From the NCBI GenBank assembly GCA_001464355.1, contig LNEU01000015.1:1-64000 (forward strand): DNA of 64,000 nucleotides, in the 5' to 3' direction. The DNA is from Burkholderiales bacterium Ga0077544 (lineage in GTDB: Bacteria; Pseudomonadota; Gammaproteobacteria; Burkholderiales; Burkholderiaceae_D). The notes under the pieces are model-generated. The model had not been told where the DNA came from, ran no database searches, and was given only the letters and a program-made list of their open reading frames with translations. A program made the position numbers and the translations under genes. Each line of letters starts with the position of its first letter. Position 1 is the first letter of the stretch. Positions 47,697-57,068 of the stretch are shown one piece after another.

Positions 47697-48998
47697 ATGG
47701 AAAAACATCCTGCGACACTGGCCGACTGGCTCACGCTACTGGAAACGATGCATCCCAAAGCGATAGACATGGGTTTGGATCGCGTACGACAGGTCAAGGA
47801 CGCAATGGCGATCGAATTTGCCTGTCCGGTGATTATCGTCGGCGGCACGAATGGCAAGGGTTCAACCTGCGCCATGCTGGAGTCGATCTTGTTGCGCGCC
47901 GGTTATCGCGTTGGTTTGTACACCTCGCCGCATATTTTGCATTTCAACGAGCGCATGCGCATCAATGGTCAATCGGCGACTGATGCTGAATTGATAGACG
48001 TTTTCCACAAACTCGACGTGGTGCGTGGCGATGTGTCTTTGTCGTACTTTGAATTCACCACGCTGGCGGCGATGCAATTGTTTGCCGATGCCAAACTGGA
48101 TGCCGTGATTTTTGAGGTGGGCCTGGGTGGGCGTCTCGATGCCGTGAATGTACTTGATGCGGATGTAGCAATTGTCACCAGCGTCGATATCGATCACACA
48201 GAATATCTGGGCGATACCCGTGAGAAGATTGGCTTCGAGAAAGCCGGGATTTTCCGTGCTGGTAAAACTGCCATCTGCGGTGATCCGGTGCCGCCGCAGT
48301 CGCTGGTCGACCATGCAGAAAAAATCGGCGCTGACTTGTGGCTGTTCAATCGTGATTTCAATTATTCCGGCGACAAACTGCAATGGAATTTCAGCGGCCG
48401 TAGCGGCCGTCGTAATTCGCTGGCTTATCCGGCCTTGCGCGGTGCCAATCAGTTGTTGAATGCGTCTGGCGTGCTGGCAGCGCTGGATGCCTTGCGCCTG
48501 CGTTTGCCGGTAGGTGCACAGGAAGTGCGGACCGGCTTGGCGCTGGTCGATTTACCGGGGCGTTTTCAAGTATTGCCGGGGCAGCCCACGATTATTCTCG
48601 ATGTGGCGCACAATCCGCATGCCGCTGCTACGTTGTCGCAAAATCTTGGCAATATGGGCTTTCATCCTTATACCTACGCAGTGTTCGGTTCCATGCAGGA
48701 CAAGGACATCGCTGGCGTGATCGAACACTTGAAAGGGCAGGTCGATCACTGGTGTGTTACTGATCTCCCTTTGCCGCGCGCCGCTACGGCAGACGAGATT
48801 CGCGAAAAGCTGATTGCCGCTTATGGTGAGTCGCCGATAGTTGGTGATACGGAACGTAGCATCCAGACATTCGCCACGCCTGCAGAAGCTTTTGCAAATG
48901 CCATGAGCCGAGCGGGCGAGAATGATAGAATTACGGTTTTCGGATCCTTCCTTACTGTTGCAGGCGTAATGGAATTCCGCAATTCCGAACATCACTAA
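47697..48998 (+). CDS. folC: Bifunctional dihydrofolate / folylpolyglutamate synthase
   Basis: A 433-residue Mur-ligase-type enzyme that adds glutamate to dihydropteroate and to folates. The P-loop is GGTNGKGSTC near residue 45; TSPHILHFNERMRING, EVGLGGRLDAVN and the C-terminal DVAHNPHA are conserved. It lies between accD and a SPOR gene as in E. coli, and begins a folC-SPOR-cvpA-purF transcript. Confidence 0.95.
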   Translation: MEKHPATLADWLTLLETMHPKAIDMGLDRVRQVKDAMAIEFACPVIIVGGTNGKGSTCAMLESILLRAGYRVGLYTSPHILHFNERMRINGQSATDAELIDVFHKLDVVRGDVSLSYFEFTTLAAMQLFADAKLDAVIFEVGLGGRLDAVNVLDADVAIVTSVDIDHTEYLGDTREKIGFEKAGIFRAGKTAICGDPVPPQSLVDHAEKIGADLWLFNRDFNYSGDKLQWNFSGRSGRRNSLAYPALRGANQLLNASGVLAALDALRLRLPVGAQEVRTGLALVDLPGRFQVLPGQPTIILDVAHNPHAAATLSQNLGNMGFHPYTYAVFGSMQDKDIAGVIEHLKGQVDHWCVTDLPLPRAATADEIREKLIAAYGESPIVGDTERSIQTFATPAEAFANAMSRAGENDRITVFGSFLTVAGVMEFRNSEHH

Positions 48999-49018
48999 CG
49001 AATTTCACTTTATATCGT

Positions 49019-49858
49019 ATGGGCTTGTTCTCGTTTCTTCGTAAAAATCAGCAGGAATCATCGGTAGGCAACAGCGATTTTTATTCGCAAGCCGACGAAG
49101 AGCAGCCGAGTGCTCGCAGCAAACGCAAGCAAAGCAATAAGCGCACAGAAGCGGTTGACCCGGTGTTGCCAGAAAAGAAACGTGCACGTCGCCGCCTGAT
49201 TGGTGCGATTGCCCTGGTACTCGCAGCCGTTATCGGTTTGCCTATGATTCTGGATTCAGAGCCGAAGCCGCTGGCCGACGATATCAATATACAAATTCCA
49301 TCTAAAGATACGGCAGCGCCGATTGCACAAAGCAAAGCGCCGACAACGCAAAAGAACAATCAGCCAACGGCAGAGTCGCTTTCTCCTGATGAGGAAGTGA
49401 TCGAAGCGCCCTCATCACAAGTCGCAGCCAAGACTGAAATCAAGCCAGAAGAAAAACTAGAAGTAAAAGCAGTTGAGCCTGAGAAAAAGGCACAAGTTGC
49501 GAAAGTCGAGATACAAGAAGACAAGGTAGCGACACCGCCCACGATAGCCAAAGCTGATCATTCGGATGAAGCTGCGCGGGCCCGCGCGATCCTGGATGGC
49601 AAAGCGAATGTAGTAGCACCTAAGGCATCAGGAAAAATTGTCCTGCAGATCGCTGCTCTGGCGTCGCAAGATAAAGTAAATGAGTTGCAAAAGAAATTGC
49701 AGGGCGCTGGTTTGAAGTCGTTTACACAAAAAGTGGCGACGGAATCCGGTGAGCGAATTCGGGTGCGCGTAGGTCCATTTGCGAATGAAGCTGAAGCTGA
49801 AAAAGCGCGTGCCAAATTGACCAAGCTTGGTTTGACCGGCAAACAGGTTCCGGCTTAA
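49019..49858 (+). CDS. SPOR-domain membrane protein (DedD-like)
   Basis: A 279-residue protein. A charged cytoplasmic N terminus (1-59) precedes one membrane helix (60-78), then a long periplasmic linker rich in Pro, Lys, Glu and Ala (80-195) and a C-terminal SPOR domain (about 200-279) starting KIVLQIAALASQDKVNELQ. SPOR domains bind denuded glycan strands at the division septum. Location between folC and cvpA matches dedD of enterobacteria. Start ATG at 49019 has a weak ribosome binding site. Confidence 0.88.
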   Translation: MGLFSFLRKNQQESSVGNSDFYSQADEEQPSARSKRKQSNKRTEAVDPVLPEKKRARRRLIGAIALVLAAVIGLPMILDSEPKPLADDINIQIPSKDTAAPIAQSKAPTTQKNNQPTAESLSPDEEVIEAPSSQVAAKTEIKPEEKLEVKAVEPEKKAQVAKVEIQEDKVATPPTIAKADHSDEAARARAILDGKANVVAPKASGKIVLQIAALASQDKVNELQKKLQGAGLKSFTQKVATESGERIRVRVGPFANEAEAEKARAKLTKLGLTGKQVPA

Positions 49859-49894
49859 GGTGCAGTTTAATGCGTGGCTTGAAGTAAATCGATA

Positions 49895-50383
49895 GTGACG
49901 ATTTTTGATTATCTGGTTTTATTTGTATTGATCTGTTCTATCGTGATCAGTACCTTGCGGGGACTGGTCAAGGAAATTTTGTCCCTGTTAAGCTGGATTG
50001 TGGCGTTTGTGGTTGCCAATGCATACGGTGAGTCGCTGGCAGAGTTGCTGCCGGATATGGTGCCAGGCAGCACAACACGCCTGATAATCGGATTTATTGC
50101 CTTGTTCATCGGTGTACGCATCCTGATGGGTTTGTTGACAATGGCGCTGAATGAAGTGGTCAAGGCGACTGGATTGACCCTGGTGGATCGTGGTCTCGGC
50201 GGTTTGTTCGGCTTGGCGCGCGGTTTGGTGATCGTGTTGGCTGCCGTGCTTTTATGCGGCATGACGGCGATACCCGAACAGAGTTTCTGGAAAGAGGCAT
50301 TGTTCAGTCCGTTGGCAGAAACTGCCGCTCGTACTGTTATCCCTTTCTTGCCGGGCGATTTTGCGCGGCATATCAATTTTTAA
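49895..50383 (+). CDS. cvpA: CvpA family inner membrane protein
   Basis: A 162-residue protein with four membrane helices and the family segments FDYLVLFVLICSIVISTLRG and DRGLGGLFGLARGLVIV. E. coli CvpA is needed for colicin V production and envelope robustness; its molecular role is unclear. GTG at 49895 is the start in frame with the conserved N terminus. It is followed by purF at 24 bases, the usual cvpA-purF pairing. Confidence 0.92.
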   Translation: MTIFDYLVLFVLICSIVISTLRGLVKEILSLLSWIVAFVVANAYGESLAELLPDMVPGSTTRLIIGFIALFIGVRILMGLLTMALNEVVKATGLTLVDRGLGGLFGLARGLVIVLAAVLLCGMTAIPEQSFWKEALFSPLAETAARTVIPFLPGDFARHINF

Positions 50384-50407
50384 TTTGTTCTAGTTGAGGA
50401 GTCCACC

Positions 50408-51925
50408 ATGTGTGGCATTGTTGGCGTCGTTTCTCACAATCCCGTTAATCAATTAATCTACGATGCGCTGTTGCTGTTACAGCATCGCGGTCAGGATGCT
50501 GCCGGTATCGCAACCGATAACGGCAATACATTCAGCATGCACAAGGCCAATGGCCTGGTACGGGACGTTTTCCGTACTCGCAATATGCGCTCGCTGTTCG
50601 GTAACTCGGGGGTCGGTCAGGTTCGCTATCCGACTGCCGGTTCATCCAGTGCAGAAGAAGCGCAACCGTTTTACGTCAATGCGCCTTTCGGTATCATCCT
50701 CGCGCATAACGGCAATCTGACCAACTGGGAACAGTTGAAGATTGAGATGTTCAAGAATGATAGACGTCATATCAACACAACCTCCGATTCGGAAGTGTTG
50801 TTGAACGTGTTGGCGCATGAAATTCAACAAGCGACGACCGGTTACTCGCTCGATCCTGCGGCGATATTCAAAGCGGTGTCGATGGTGCACAAACGCGTAC
50901 GCGGTTCGTATGCGGTGACGGCACAGATTGCCGGTTACGGTTTGCTGGCTTTCCGCGACCCGTTTGGCATTCGTCCTTTGTGTATAGGCTTCAATGAAAC
51001 CGAGCAAGGTACCGAATATCTGGTGGCAAGTGAATCGGTTGCGCTGGAAGGTTTGGGCTTCCGCTTCTTGCGCGATGTATTGCCAGGCGAAGCGATCTTT
51101 ATCGACCTCGACGGCAAACTCTACAATCAACAGTGCGCAGAAAATCCAACGCTGAATCCTTGCGCGTTTGAGTTTGTTTATTTCGCACGTCCTGATTCGA
51201 TTATCGATGGCGCGTCGGTATATGCAACGCGTCTGAAGATGGGCGAATATCTGGCAGAAAAAATTGCACGCGAATTTCCGCTGGGTGATATCGACGTCGT
51301 GATGCCGATTCCTGATTCGTCGCGCCCTGCAGCAATGGAGTTGGCGCACAAACTCAATATCGAATACCGCGAAGGCTTTATCAAGAATCGCTATATCGGC
51401 CGTACATTCCTGATGCCGGGACAAGCGATCCGCAGCAAATCGGTACGCCAAAAATTGAATGCTATCGGTTCGGAATTCAAAGGCAAAAACGTACTGCTGA
51501 TCGATGATTCCATTGTGCGCGGTACGACTAGCCGCGAGATCGTGCAAATGGCGCGTGAAGCCGGTGCGAAGAAAGTCATGTTTGCATCCGCTGCGCCACC
51601 AGTTAAATTCCCTAATGTGTACGGGATCGATATGCCTACGCGTGCAGAATTGATTGCATACGGTCGCACTGATGAAGAAGTTTGCCGCGAAATTACTGCG
51701 GACGCGTTGATCTATCAAGATATCGATGCACTGAAGCGTTCGATTTCGGATGTGAATCCAGCGCTGAAAAGCCTGGAAGCATCGTGCTTCGACGGCGTCT
51801 ATATCACCGGCGATATTTCGCGTGATTATCTGGATCGCATCGAGTTTGCGCGTAACAATCCTAAGCCGGAAACCGACGACGCAATTCGCTCGCAACTGAA
51901 CTTGAATCTGGCGCAGGTAGATTAA
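50408..51925 (+). CDS. purF: Amidophosphoribosyltransferase
   Basis: A 505-residue enzyme catalysing the first step of purine synthesis from PRPP and glutamine. Cys2 (MCGIVGVV) is the glutaminase nucleophile after Met removal. The class II amidotransferase domain covers about 2-235, and the phosphoribosyltransferase domain carries [14 protein letters not shown]. The start has a clear GAGGAG site. A terminator follows. Confidence 0.96.
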   Translation: MCGIVGVVSHNPVNQLIYDALLLLQHRGQDAAGIATDNGNTFSMHKANGLVRDVFRTRNMRSLFGNSGVGQVRYPTAGSSSAEEAQPFYVNAPFGIILAHNGNLTNWEQLKIEMFKNDRRHINTTSDSEVLLNVLAHEIQQATTGYSLDPAAIFKAVSMVHKRVRGSYAVTAQIAGYGLLAFRDPFGIRPLCIGFNETEQGTEYLVASESVALEGLGFRFLRDVLPGEAIFIDLDGKLYNQQCAENPTLNPCAFEFVYFARPDSIIDGASVYATRLKMGEYLAEKIAREFPLGDIDVVMPIPDSSRPAAMELAHKLNIEYREGFIKNRYIGRTFLMPGQAIRSKSVRQKLNAIGSEFKGKNVLLIDDSIVRGTTSREIVQMAREAGAKKVMFASAAPPVKFPNVYGIDMPTRAELIAYGRTDEEVCREITADALIYQDIDALKRSISDVNPALKSLEASCFDGVYITGDISRDYLDRIEFARNNPKPETDDAIRSQLNLNLAQVD

Positions 51926-51951
51926 TCACTTTGCTGCTGTGACTGTGTATT

Positions 51952-51994
51952 AATGCCTGCTCTGCGTACTCGTTACGCACGCAGGCATTTTTTA
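51952..51994 (+). terminator. Intrinsic terminator after purF
   Basis: Stem AATGCCTGC / GCAGGCATT with an inner GCGTA / TACGC stem and a T-run. Confidence 0.87.
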
Positions 51995-52017
51995 TTGTCC
52001 TTCCTGAATTGTTTACG

Positions 52018-53259
52018 ATGACTGAATCTAAAAAATACGGCTTTACCACCACTACGCTGCACAGCGATCGTCAAAAGACGATTGAGCATGGCTCCTTGCA
52101 CAAGCCTATCCACACCTCCGTTACGTTTGGCTATAACGACGCGCGCGAATTGGCGACCGTGTTTCAGGGCAAGCAATCCGGCTATCGCTATGGCCGTCAG
52201 GGCAATCCGACGGTATCGGCGCTGGAAGACAAGATCAACAAGATGGAAGAGGGCTTGGGCACGATCTGCTTTGCAACCGGCATGGCAGCAATTGGTGCTG
52301 TGACGCAGGCGCTATTGCGAGAAGGCGATCACGTCGTCTCGTCGGCCTTCTTGTTTGGCAATACCAATAGCCTGTGGCAAACGGTCGGCATTCAAGGCAT
52401 AGACGTGTCTATGGTCGATGCCACCGACGTCAAAAATGTAGAGGCAGCGATCACGCCGGCGACCCGCATTGTGTTCGTCGAAACCATTGCCAATCCACGC
52501 ACGCAGGTTGCCGATCTGGCGCGTATCGGCAAGTTGTGCGCTGAGCGCGGCATCGTCTATATAGTCGACAACACGATGACCTCGCCCTATCTGTTCAAGC
52601 CGAAAACCGTGAATGCCAGCATCGTCATCAACTCGCTGACTAAATCGATAGGTGGTCATGGTAATGCCTTGGGTGGCAGCCTGACAGACACCGGCCTGTT
52701 CGATTGGTCACGCTTTCCGAATATTCTTGAAACCTACAAACGCAATCCGGCACCGCAATGGGCGCTGGCGCAGATTCGTGCGAAAGCATTGCGCGACTTC
52801 GGTGGTTCGCTCGGGCCGGAAGCTGCACATCATCTGGCGGTGGGTTCAGAAACCATGGCCTTGCGCATGGATAGAGAATGCAAGAACGCGCTGGCCGTGA
52901 CGCAAATGCTGGAGGCCGATCCGCGCGTTGCAGCAGTCTACTATCCGGGTTTGACCTCGCATCCGCAGCACGCGATCTCGACTGAATTGTTCCGTGCCTA
53001 TGGCAGTTTGTTCAGTTTTGAATTGAAGGATGGTATCGATTGCTTCGATTACCTGAATCGTTTGAAGTTGGGCGTATCCGCCAGCAATTTGGGTGACACG
53101 CGTACTTTGGTGATTCCTGTTTCGCACACTATTTTTTATGAGATGGGTGCAGAACGTCGAGCCAGTATGGGAATTGCAGAATCGTTGATACGTGTGTCTA
53201 TCGGCATTGAAGATACCGATGATCTGGTGGAAGACTTCCGCCAAGCGCTTGATGCTTAA
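52018..53259 (+). CDS. Cys/Met metabolism PLP-dependent enzyme
   Basis: A 413-residue member of the cystathionine gamma-synthase family. The PLP lysine is Lys209 (NSLTKSIGGHG), Asp184 (VDNTMTSPYL) contacts the pyridine nitrogen, and YRYGRQGNPTVSALE is the usual phosphate-binding segment. The gene next to purF in many betaproteobacteria is metZ, but the N terminus here (GFTTTTLHSDRQKTIEHGS) differs from classical MetZ, so I do not assign a symbol. It could form homocysteine or cystathionine, or cleave methionine or cystathionine. ATG at 52018 is preferred to TTG at 52009. Confidence 0.85.
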   Translation: MTESKKYGFTTTTLHSDRQKTIEHGSLHKPIHTSVTFGYNDARELATVFQGKQSGYRYGRQGNPTVSALEDKINKMEEGLGTICFATGMAAIGAVTQALLREGDHVVSSAFLFGNTNSLWQTVGIQGIDVSMVDATDVKNVEAAITPATRIVFVETIANPRTQVADLARIGKLCAERGIVYIVDNTMTSPYLFKPKTVNASIVINSLTKSIGGHGNALGGSLTDTGLFDWSRFPNILETYKRNPAPQWALAQIRAKALRDFGGSLGPEAAHHLAVGSETMALRMDRECKNALAVTQMLEADPRVAAVYYPGLTSHPQHAISTELFRAYGSLFSFELKDGIDCFDYLNRLKLGVSASNLGDTRTLVIPVSHTIFYEMGAERRASMGIAESLIRVSIGIEDTDDLVEDFRQALDA

Positions 53260-53286
53260 TCTTGTCGCTTGCTTGAAGTAACTTTG

Positions 53287-53317
53287 AAAAATGCCGACGC
53301 GATTCGGCATTTTTTAT
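53287..53317. terminator. Intrinsic terminator after the PLP enzyme gene
   Basis: Stem AAAAATGCCGA / TCGGCATTTTT with a 6-base loop; A- and T-runs on both sides allow use from both directions. Confidence 0.87.
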
Positions 53318-53337
53318 GGGGCTGCTGTCTTTGAAAT

Positions 53338-53934
53338 CTAGGGCAGCAAGGTTTTAGCCGCCAGGGCATCCAGCACTTTGGTGCTCGGTTGCGGCACGAA
53401 GGTTTGCACCCTGCGCAGCAAGTCTGCAGCGTTCGTCTCATGCATCATCAAGTCTGCCTGATTCGCTTTCACAAAACCTTGTGCTACCTGGTTCTGCAAA
53501 AAGGCGATCAAGCCATCATAAAAACCATCGACATTCAATACGCCTATCGGCTTTTCATGAAAGCCGAGTTGTGACCAGGTCAGTATTTCGAACAGTTCTT
53601 CCAGCGTGCCTATGCCACCCGGCATCGCAATAAATCCATCCGATAATTCGGCCATCATGGCTTTGCGTTCATGCATGTCTTTGACGACATGCAGCTGCGT
53701 CAATTGACTGTGTCCCACTTCCTTGTCCATTAATGCTTGCGGAATGACGCCGGTCGCTTCACCACCTAAACGCAATACTTCATTGGCGATCACTCCCATC
53801 AGCCCAACGTTGCCGCCGCCATAAACCAGTGCAATATTGTGTTTGACCATTTCCTTGGCTAACGAGCGAGCTGCATCCGTATAAATGGATTTGTTGCCGA
53901 AAGAGGAGCCGCAATAGACGCAGATGGATTTCAT
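53338..53934 (-). CDS. LOG family protein (TIGR00730)
   Basis: A 198-residue Rossmann-like protein: ICVYCGSSFGNK, LVYGGGNVGLMGVIA and the signature PGGIGTLEE at 105-113. Family members hydrolyse the N-glycosidic bond of nucleoside 5'-monophosphates, including cytokinin ribotides in plants; in bacteria AMP or similar may be the substrate. ATG at 53934 (MKSICVYCGSS) is the family start; the extension to 54021 is hydrophobic and not conserved. Monocistronic. Confidence 0.9.
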   Translation of the reverse strand: MKSICVYCGSSFGNKSIYTDAARSLAKEMVKHNIALVYGGGNVGLMGVIANEVLRLGGEATGVIPQALMDKEVGHSQLTQLHVVKDMHERKAMMAELSDGFIAMPGGIGTLEELFEILTWSQLGFHEKPIGVLNVDGFYDGLIAFLQNQVAQGFVKANQADLMMHETNAADLLRRVQTFVPQPSTKVLDALAAKTLLP

Positions 53935-54067
53935 TATTAAGGGGAAATTTGAAGACAAGTGATCGAAGATAATAATGTGAAACGCGGGAAATAAAAACGG
54001 GATTGCGCTTGCCAGCACCAACCCCGTAGATAGAACTTACGAAAGCGATCGCCTCGTTTGCATCAAC

Positions 54068-54610
54068 TTACTTTGCTGCCGGCGCGCGTGTGACAGTTTT
54101 TTTCGCCGTGGCTTTCTTGACTGCCGGTTTGCTGGCAATCTTTTTCACGGCGATTTTCTTGACCGCTTTTTTTGCAGGCGCTTTTTGGGCGACCTGCTTC
54201 TTGACAGCTGTTTTTTTGACTGCTGATTTAGTCAGACTGTCGATACGCTTGTGCAGTACCTCCAATTCCTTTTGCGTGCTGAGGCCAAGGCTGGTGAGTG
54301 AGCGCAGCACAGTTTGTTCTATCACTTGCTCAAGTTTTTCCCATGAGTCGGATGCCTGCTTGCCTACGCTGCTGGTGATAGTGAGAAAGCCATCTGAAAG
54401 ATCGGACGCTTTTTCCTCTGCGATTTTGCGTGTGCGCTTTTGCAGACTGGAGCCTTCTTTAGCCAGCCGTGAAATCACCTTGCCTCCTTCTTGCTGGGTT
54501 TTTGCAAGTGCATCGATTCCTGCTTGCCATATCTGTTGCGCTGATGCTTGCACACCATTGCCCAAAGATTTTGGATTTGATTTCGCTGTTTTTTTCAGTT
54601 TCTTTGCCAT
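54068..54610 (-). CDS. PHA granule-associated phasin with histone-like tail (PhaF-like)
   Basis: A 180-residue protein. The N-terminal two-thirds is a helical phasin domain (AQQIWQAGIDALAKTQQEGG, then VGKQASDSWEKLEQVIEQTVLRSL), ending in a leucine-zipper-like STQKELEVLHKRIDSLTK. The C-terminal third is a run of Lys-Lys-Ala-Val repeats (KKAVKKIAVKKIASKPAVKK), like histone H1 and PhaF. PhaF binds polyhydroxyalkanoate granules and DNA, which suggests the same here. No PHA synthesis gene is in the window. GGAGA precedes ATG at 54610. Confidence 0.87.
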   Translation of the reverse strand: MAKKLKKTAKSNPKSLGNGVQASAQQIWQAGIDALAKTQQEGGKVISRLAKEGSSLQKRTRKIAEEKASDLSDGFLTITSSVGKQASDSWEKLEQVIEQTVLRSLTSLGLSTQKELEVLHKRIDSLTKSAVKKTAVKKQVAQKAPAKKAVKKIAVKKIASKPAVKKATAKKTVTRAPAAK

Positions 54611-54833
54611 GCGACTCTCCATTTCTGGTTAAACGAACTGTCATGAATGACATAGCCACCACATGGTGAGAATGCCGTAAACGCAATCAATTATAGTGGC
54701 AATAAGTTGTGCGCACGTACATTGGGTTGATGCGCAGTTTTACAGGTTTTCAGTGTGCGCCTATTGAATTTTAAAATGGGCGTGGCCGATGGAGATAAAG
54801 GAGTCGTCTGTGCGAGGTTTTGATCTCGCTTCA

Positions 54834-55331
54834 CTACTTAGATTTTTTGATCTCTATCAGCTTGGTGCCGGCAATCCGGTCATGCAAGAACTGGCGGCTG
54901 GCATGGATGCGGGCGGTGAGTGCCCAGGCAATGACATTGGCAAACACAATAGTCACTGCAGTCCAGGCTTTGGCATCCAAAGCCCACGCAATGGCAAGAC
55001 CTGGCAAAAACCATAACCATGCGAGAAAATAGCGGGCGAGGGCGCGTTTGAATGACAGTGACTTGCCTTCCAGCGTTACCAATCGGATGCGCCATGTTTT
55101 CATCGGCAAGGTTTGTCCGCTATGGATCCAGAACCAGATGAAATAAGCGCCTATCACGAAGAACAGCCAATATTGAAGAGCATGCCGCAAATAAAGTGCG
55201 TGTCGTTGCTGAAAAATGGGGGAGAACACCAAACCAGCAATTGCCACTACGCCGAATAGCAGCACACCTTCATACATCATCGTGGTCAGGCGGCGTTTAA
55301 TTGTAGGCGTGTCAGAAGTGTCGAATTGCAT
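54834..55331 (-). CDS. RDD family membrane protein
   Basis: A 165-residue protein with the family motifs IKRRLTTMMYEGVLLFG near the N terminus, QTLPMKTWRIRLV in the middle and the final RQFLHDRIAGTKLI, and three to four membrane helices. RDD proteins have no agreed function, though some act in ion transport. It is the last gene of the sigma factor-DUF3619-DUF3106-RDD group; 16 bases separate it from the DUF3106 gene. Confidence 0.85.
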   Translation of the reverse strand: MQFDTSDTPTIKRRLTTMMYEGVLLFGVVAIAGLVFSPIFQQRHALYLRHALQYWLFFVIGAYFIWFWIHSGQTLPMKTWRIRLVTLEGKSLSFKRALARYFLAWLWFLPGLAIAWALDAKAWTAVTIVFANVIAWALTARIHASRQFLHDRIAGTKLIEIKKSK

Positions 55332-55347
55332 TGTGCAAACGGCTCAA

Positions 55348-56046
55348 TCAAGGCGTAGAGGAAGACAAAGGCGTCGCAGACGGTTGAGTGACTTCTGCGG
55401 TAGGTGACTGCTGTGTTGCAGCGGTGGATGGACGGGTGACACTTTTTACTTGCAGGCTACCTGGGCCGGTGTGTTGGCGCGGTGGATTTGCAATCTGTTT
55501 TTTAGGCGCAACGGTCGCTGCCAATTGCTGTTTCTTTTCTTCGGACAGTTGTTGGTACTGTTCCCATTGCTTGGCGCGCTGTTCGGCATTCAATTTCTTG
55601 ACGCGGCTATAGCTTTCACGCGCAAGACGCCGCTGCTCAGGCGACAATTTTACCCAGTCGCGCATGCGGTCTTGCATACGAACCTGTTCTTCCGGCGCCA
55701 TCGAAGCAAAACGATTCGCTAGTTCCAGCCATTTTTCTTTGCGGAAGGCATCCAGTCTTGCCCAGTCCCCTGCCAATGGGGCAAGCGCTTGCTGCTGCGC
55801 CGTGCTTAGCTTGCTCCACTCCGATTTTGGAGCAGGGTTAGGCCGAGCTTTGACTACAGGTTTGACTATTGACTGAGCTGTATTGGTGGTAGGAGTTGTA
55901 GTTGGTGCAACCGCCGGTACGTTGGCCGGTGCGGGTGAGTTAGGTGCAGGCATGGCTTGTAATACGCCGGCTAATGTCATCGACACCAGCAGCGCAACGA
56001 TTTTCTTGGGGTGATTGGCACCCATAGAAAAAATCCATGCCTTCAT
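55348..56046 (-). CDS. DUF3106 secreted protein
   Basis: A 232-residue protein with a signal peptide after a short charged start (KKIVALLVSMTLAGVLQA). A Pro/Ala/Thr linker follows, then the DUF3106 region (about 70-165) of repeated W-x-LS-x-QQ units: SEWSKLSTAQQQALAPLAGDW, KEKWLELANRFASM, RMRDWVKLSPEQRRLA, KQWEQYQQLSEEKKQQL. The C terminus is disordered. Function unknown; probably periplasmic. It starts 3 bases after the DUF3619 gene. Confidence 0.83.
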   Translation of the reverse strand: MKAWIFSMGANHPKKIVALLVSMTLAGVLQAMPAPNSPAPANVPAVAPTTTPTTNTAQSIVKPVVKARPNPAPKSEWSKLSTAQQQALAPLAGDWARLDAFRKEKWLELANRFASMAPEEQVRMQDRMRDWVKLSPEQRRLARESYSRVKKLNAEQRAKQWEQYQQLSEEKKQQLAATVAPKKQIANPPRQHTGPGSLQVKSVTRPSTAATQQSPTAEVTQPSATPLSSSTP

Positions 56047-56049
56047 GGC

Positions 56050-56457
56050 CTAGTCCTCTCCCTTTTCTAAAAATGCACCAAAGCCGTTATCCAGATAAGC
56101 GGAGATAGGTAGATCATCTGTCAATACTTCGGCATCGATAGCCGCGGACTCAATAACTTGCTGGCGTTGTTCAAATTGATAAATGCCCATCAAACCGAAA
56201 ACCAGCGCGGCGAGAGGAATAGCCAGCCCCATGCGTCCTATCCATGCAAAACGCCTAGGCGAAGAGGAGCCTGCCGAATGGCCGGCAAAGACTGCGTGTG
56301 GCGCGACAACACTAACGGCAGTCTCCTCTTTTTTGCGGGATAGCGCGATATTGCGGGCTGATGCAAGGCGTTCTGCAGTTTTTGTCGGCAAATCGTTGGT
56401 GCTTTCATCCAATGCATGCCGCAATTTGTAGGCTAGGTCTAACTCTTTCGTTTTCAT
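56050..56457 (-). CDS. DUF3619 single-pass membrane protein, possible anti-sigma factor
   Basis: A 135-residue protein: a helical N-terminal part with LAYKLRHALDESTNDLPTKT near residues 7-26, one membrane helix (about 77-95, MGLAIPLAALVFGLMGIYQF), and an acidic C-terminal part. ATG at 56457 overlaps the sigma factor stop codon (ATGA), so the two proteins are made in coupled amounts. Cytoplasmic helical domain plus one helix plus periplasmic tail is the layout of many anti-sigma factors; no zinc-finger motif is present. Function is inferred from context only. Confidence 0.82.
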   Translation of the reverse strand: MKTKELDLAYKLRHALDESTNDLPTKTAERLASARNIALSRKKEETAVSVVAPHAVFAGHSAGSSSPRRFAWIGRMGLAIPLAALVFGLMGIYQFEQRQQVIESAAIDAEVLTDDLPISAYLDNGFGAFLEKGED

Positions 56458-57023
56458 AAATAGATTCCTTTGGCTTTCAGTGCCTGGGCCAAGGTGTGGG
56501 TTGCGCGCGAACAGTGTGTTTTCACGCTTCCCTCGGAGCACCCCATGGCCGTAGCTGTTTCAGCCACGTTCAGATCCTGCCAATAACGCATCAGGAAGGC
56601 TTCGCGTTGACGCGTGGGGAGATTTTGTACTTCTGTTTCGATAAGTTCGAGTACCTGTTTACGTTCAAGCTTGCCTAAACCGGTCTCGGCGCCATAGCTG
56701 CCTTCTTCCGCTTCGACCATATCCATCGCATCGAAGTTTTCCTGGTCTTCCTGCTTGTTGCCGAAACTGGAAAAAAGGCTGATCCATGAACTGCGAACTT
56801 TTTCGCGTCTAAAATAGTCGCGTATGGTGTTTTGCAGAATGCGCTGAAAAAGCATGGGCAGCTCGGCCGCTGGCTTGTCGCCGTACTTTTCAGCGAGCTT
56901 GATCATGGCATCCTGGACAATATCGAGCGCCGATTCTTCCTTGCGTACAGCATAAAGGGCTTGCTTGAAAGCACGGCGCTCTACGTCTTCAAGGAAATCA
57001 GAAAGTTCTTTGTCAGTTGCCAT
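56454..57023 (-). CDS. ECF-type RNA polymerase sigma factor
   Basis: A 189-residue sigma-70 family protein. Region 2 is at about 10-80 (EESALDIVQDAMIKLAEKYG, QRILQNTIRDYFRREK), an acidic linker follows, and region 4 is at about 125-180 (LPTRQREAFLMRYWQDLNVA, then AMGCSEGSVKTHCSRA). It begins a leftward group with DUF3619, DUF3106 and RDD genes. An operator-like palindrome lies 52 bases upstream. Target promoters are unknown. Confidence 0.9.
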   Translation of the reverse strand: MATDKELSDFLEDVERRAFKQALYAVRKEESALDIVQDAMIKLAEKYGDKPAAELPMLFQRILQNTIRDYFRREKVRSSWISLFSSFGNKQEDQENFDAMDMVEAEEGSYGAETGLGKLERKQVLELIETEVQNLPTRQREAFLMRYWQDLNVAETATAMGCSEGSVKTHCSRATHTLAQALKAKGIYL

Positions 57024-57068
57024 TGGATGCAGCGAATTCGATAGAGCGCTGCCTGAGATGTTGCTGGA

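Noticed and set aside
50642-51895. Leftward ORF of 417 codons opposite purF
   Set aside because: Complement of a highly conserved gene, Arg/Ile/Phe-rich without domains.
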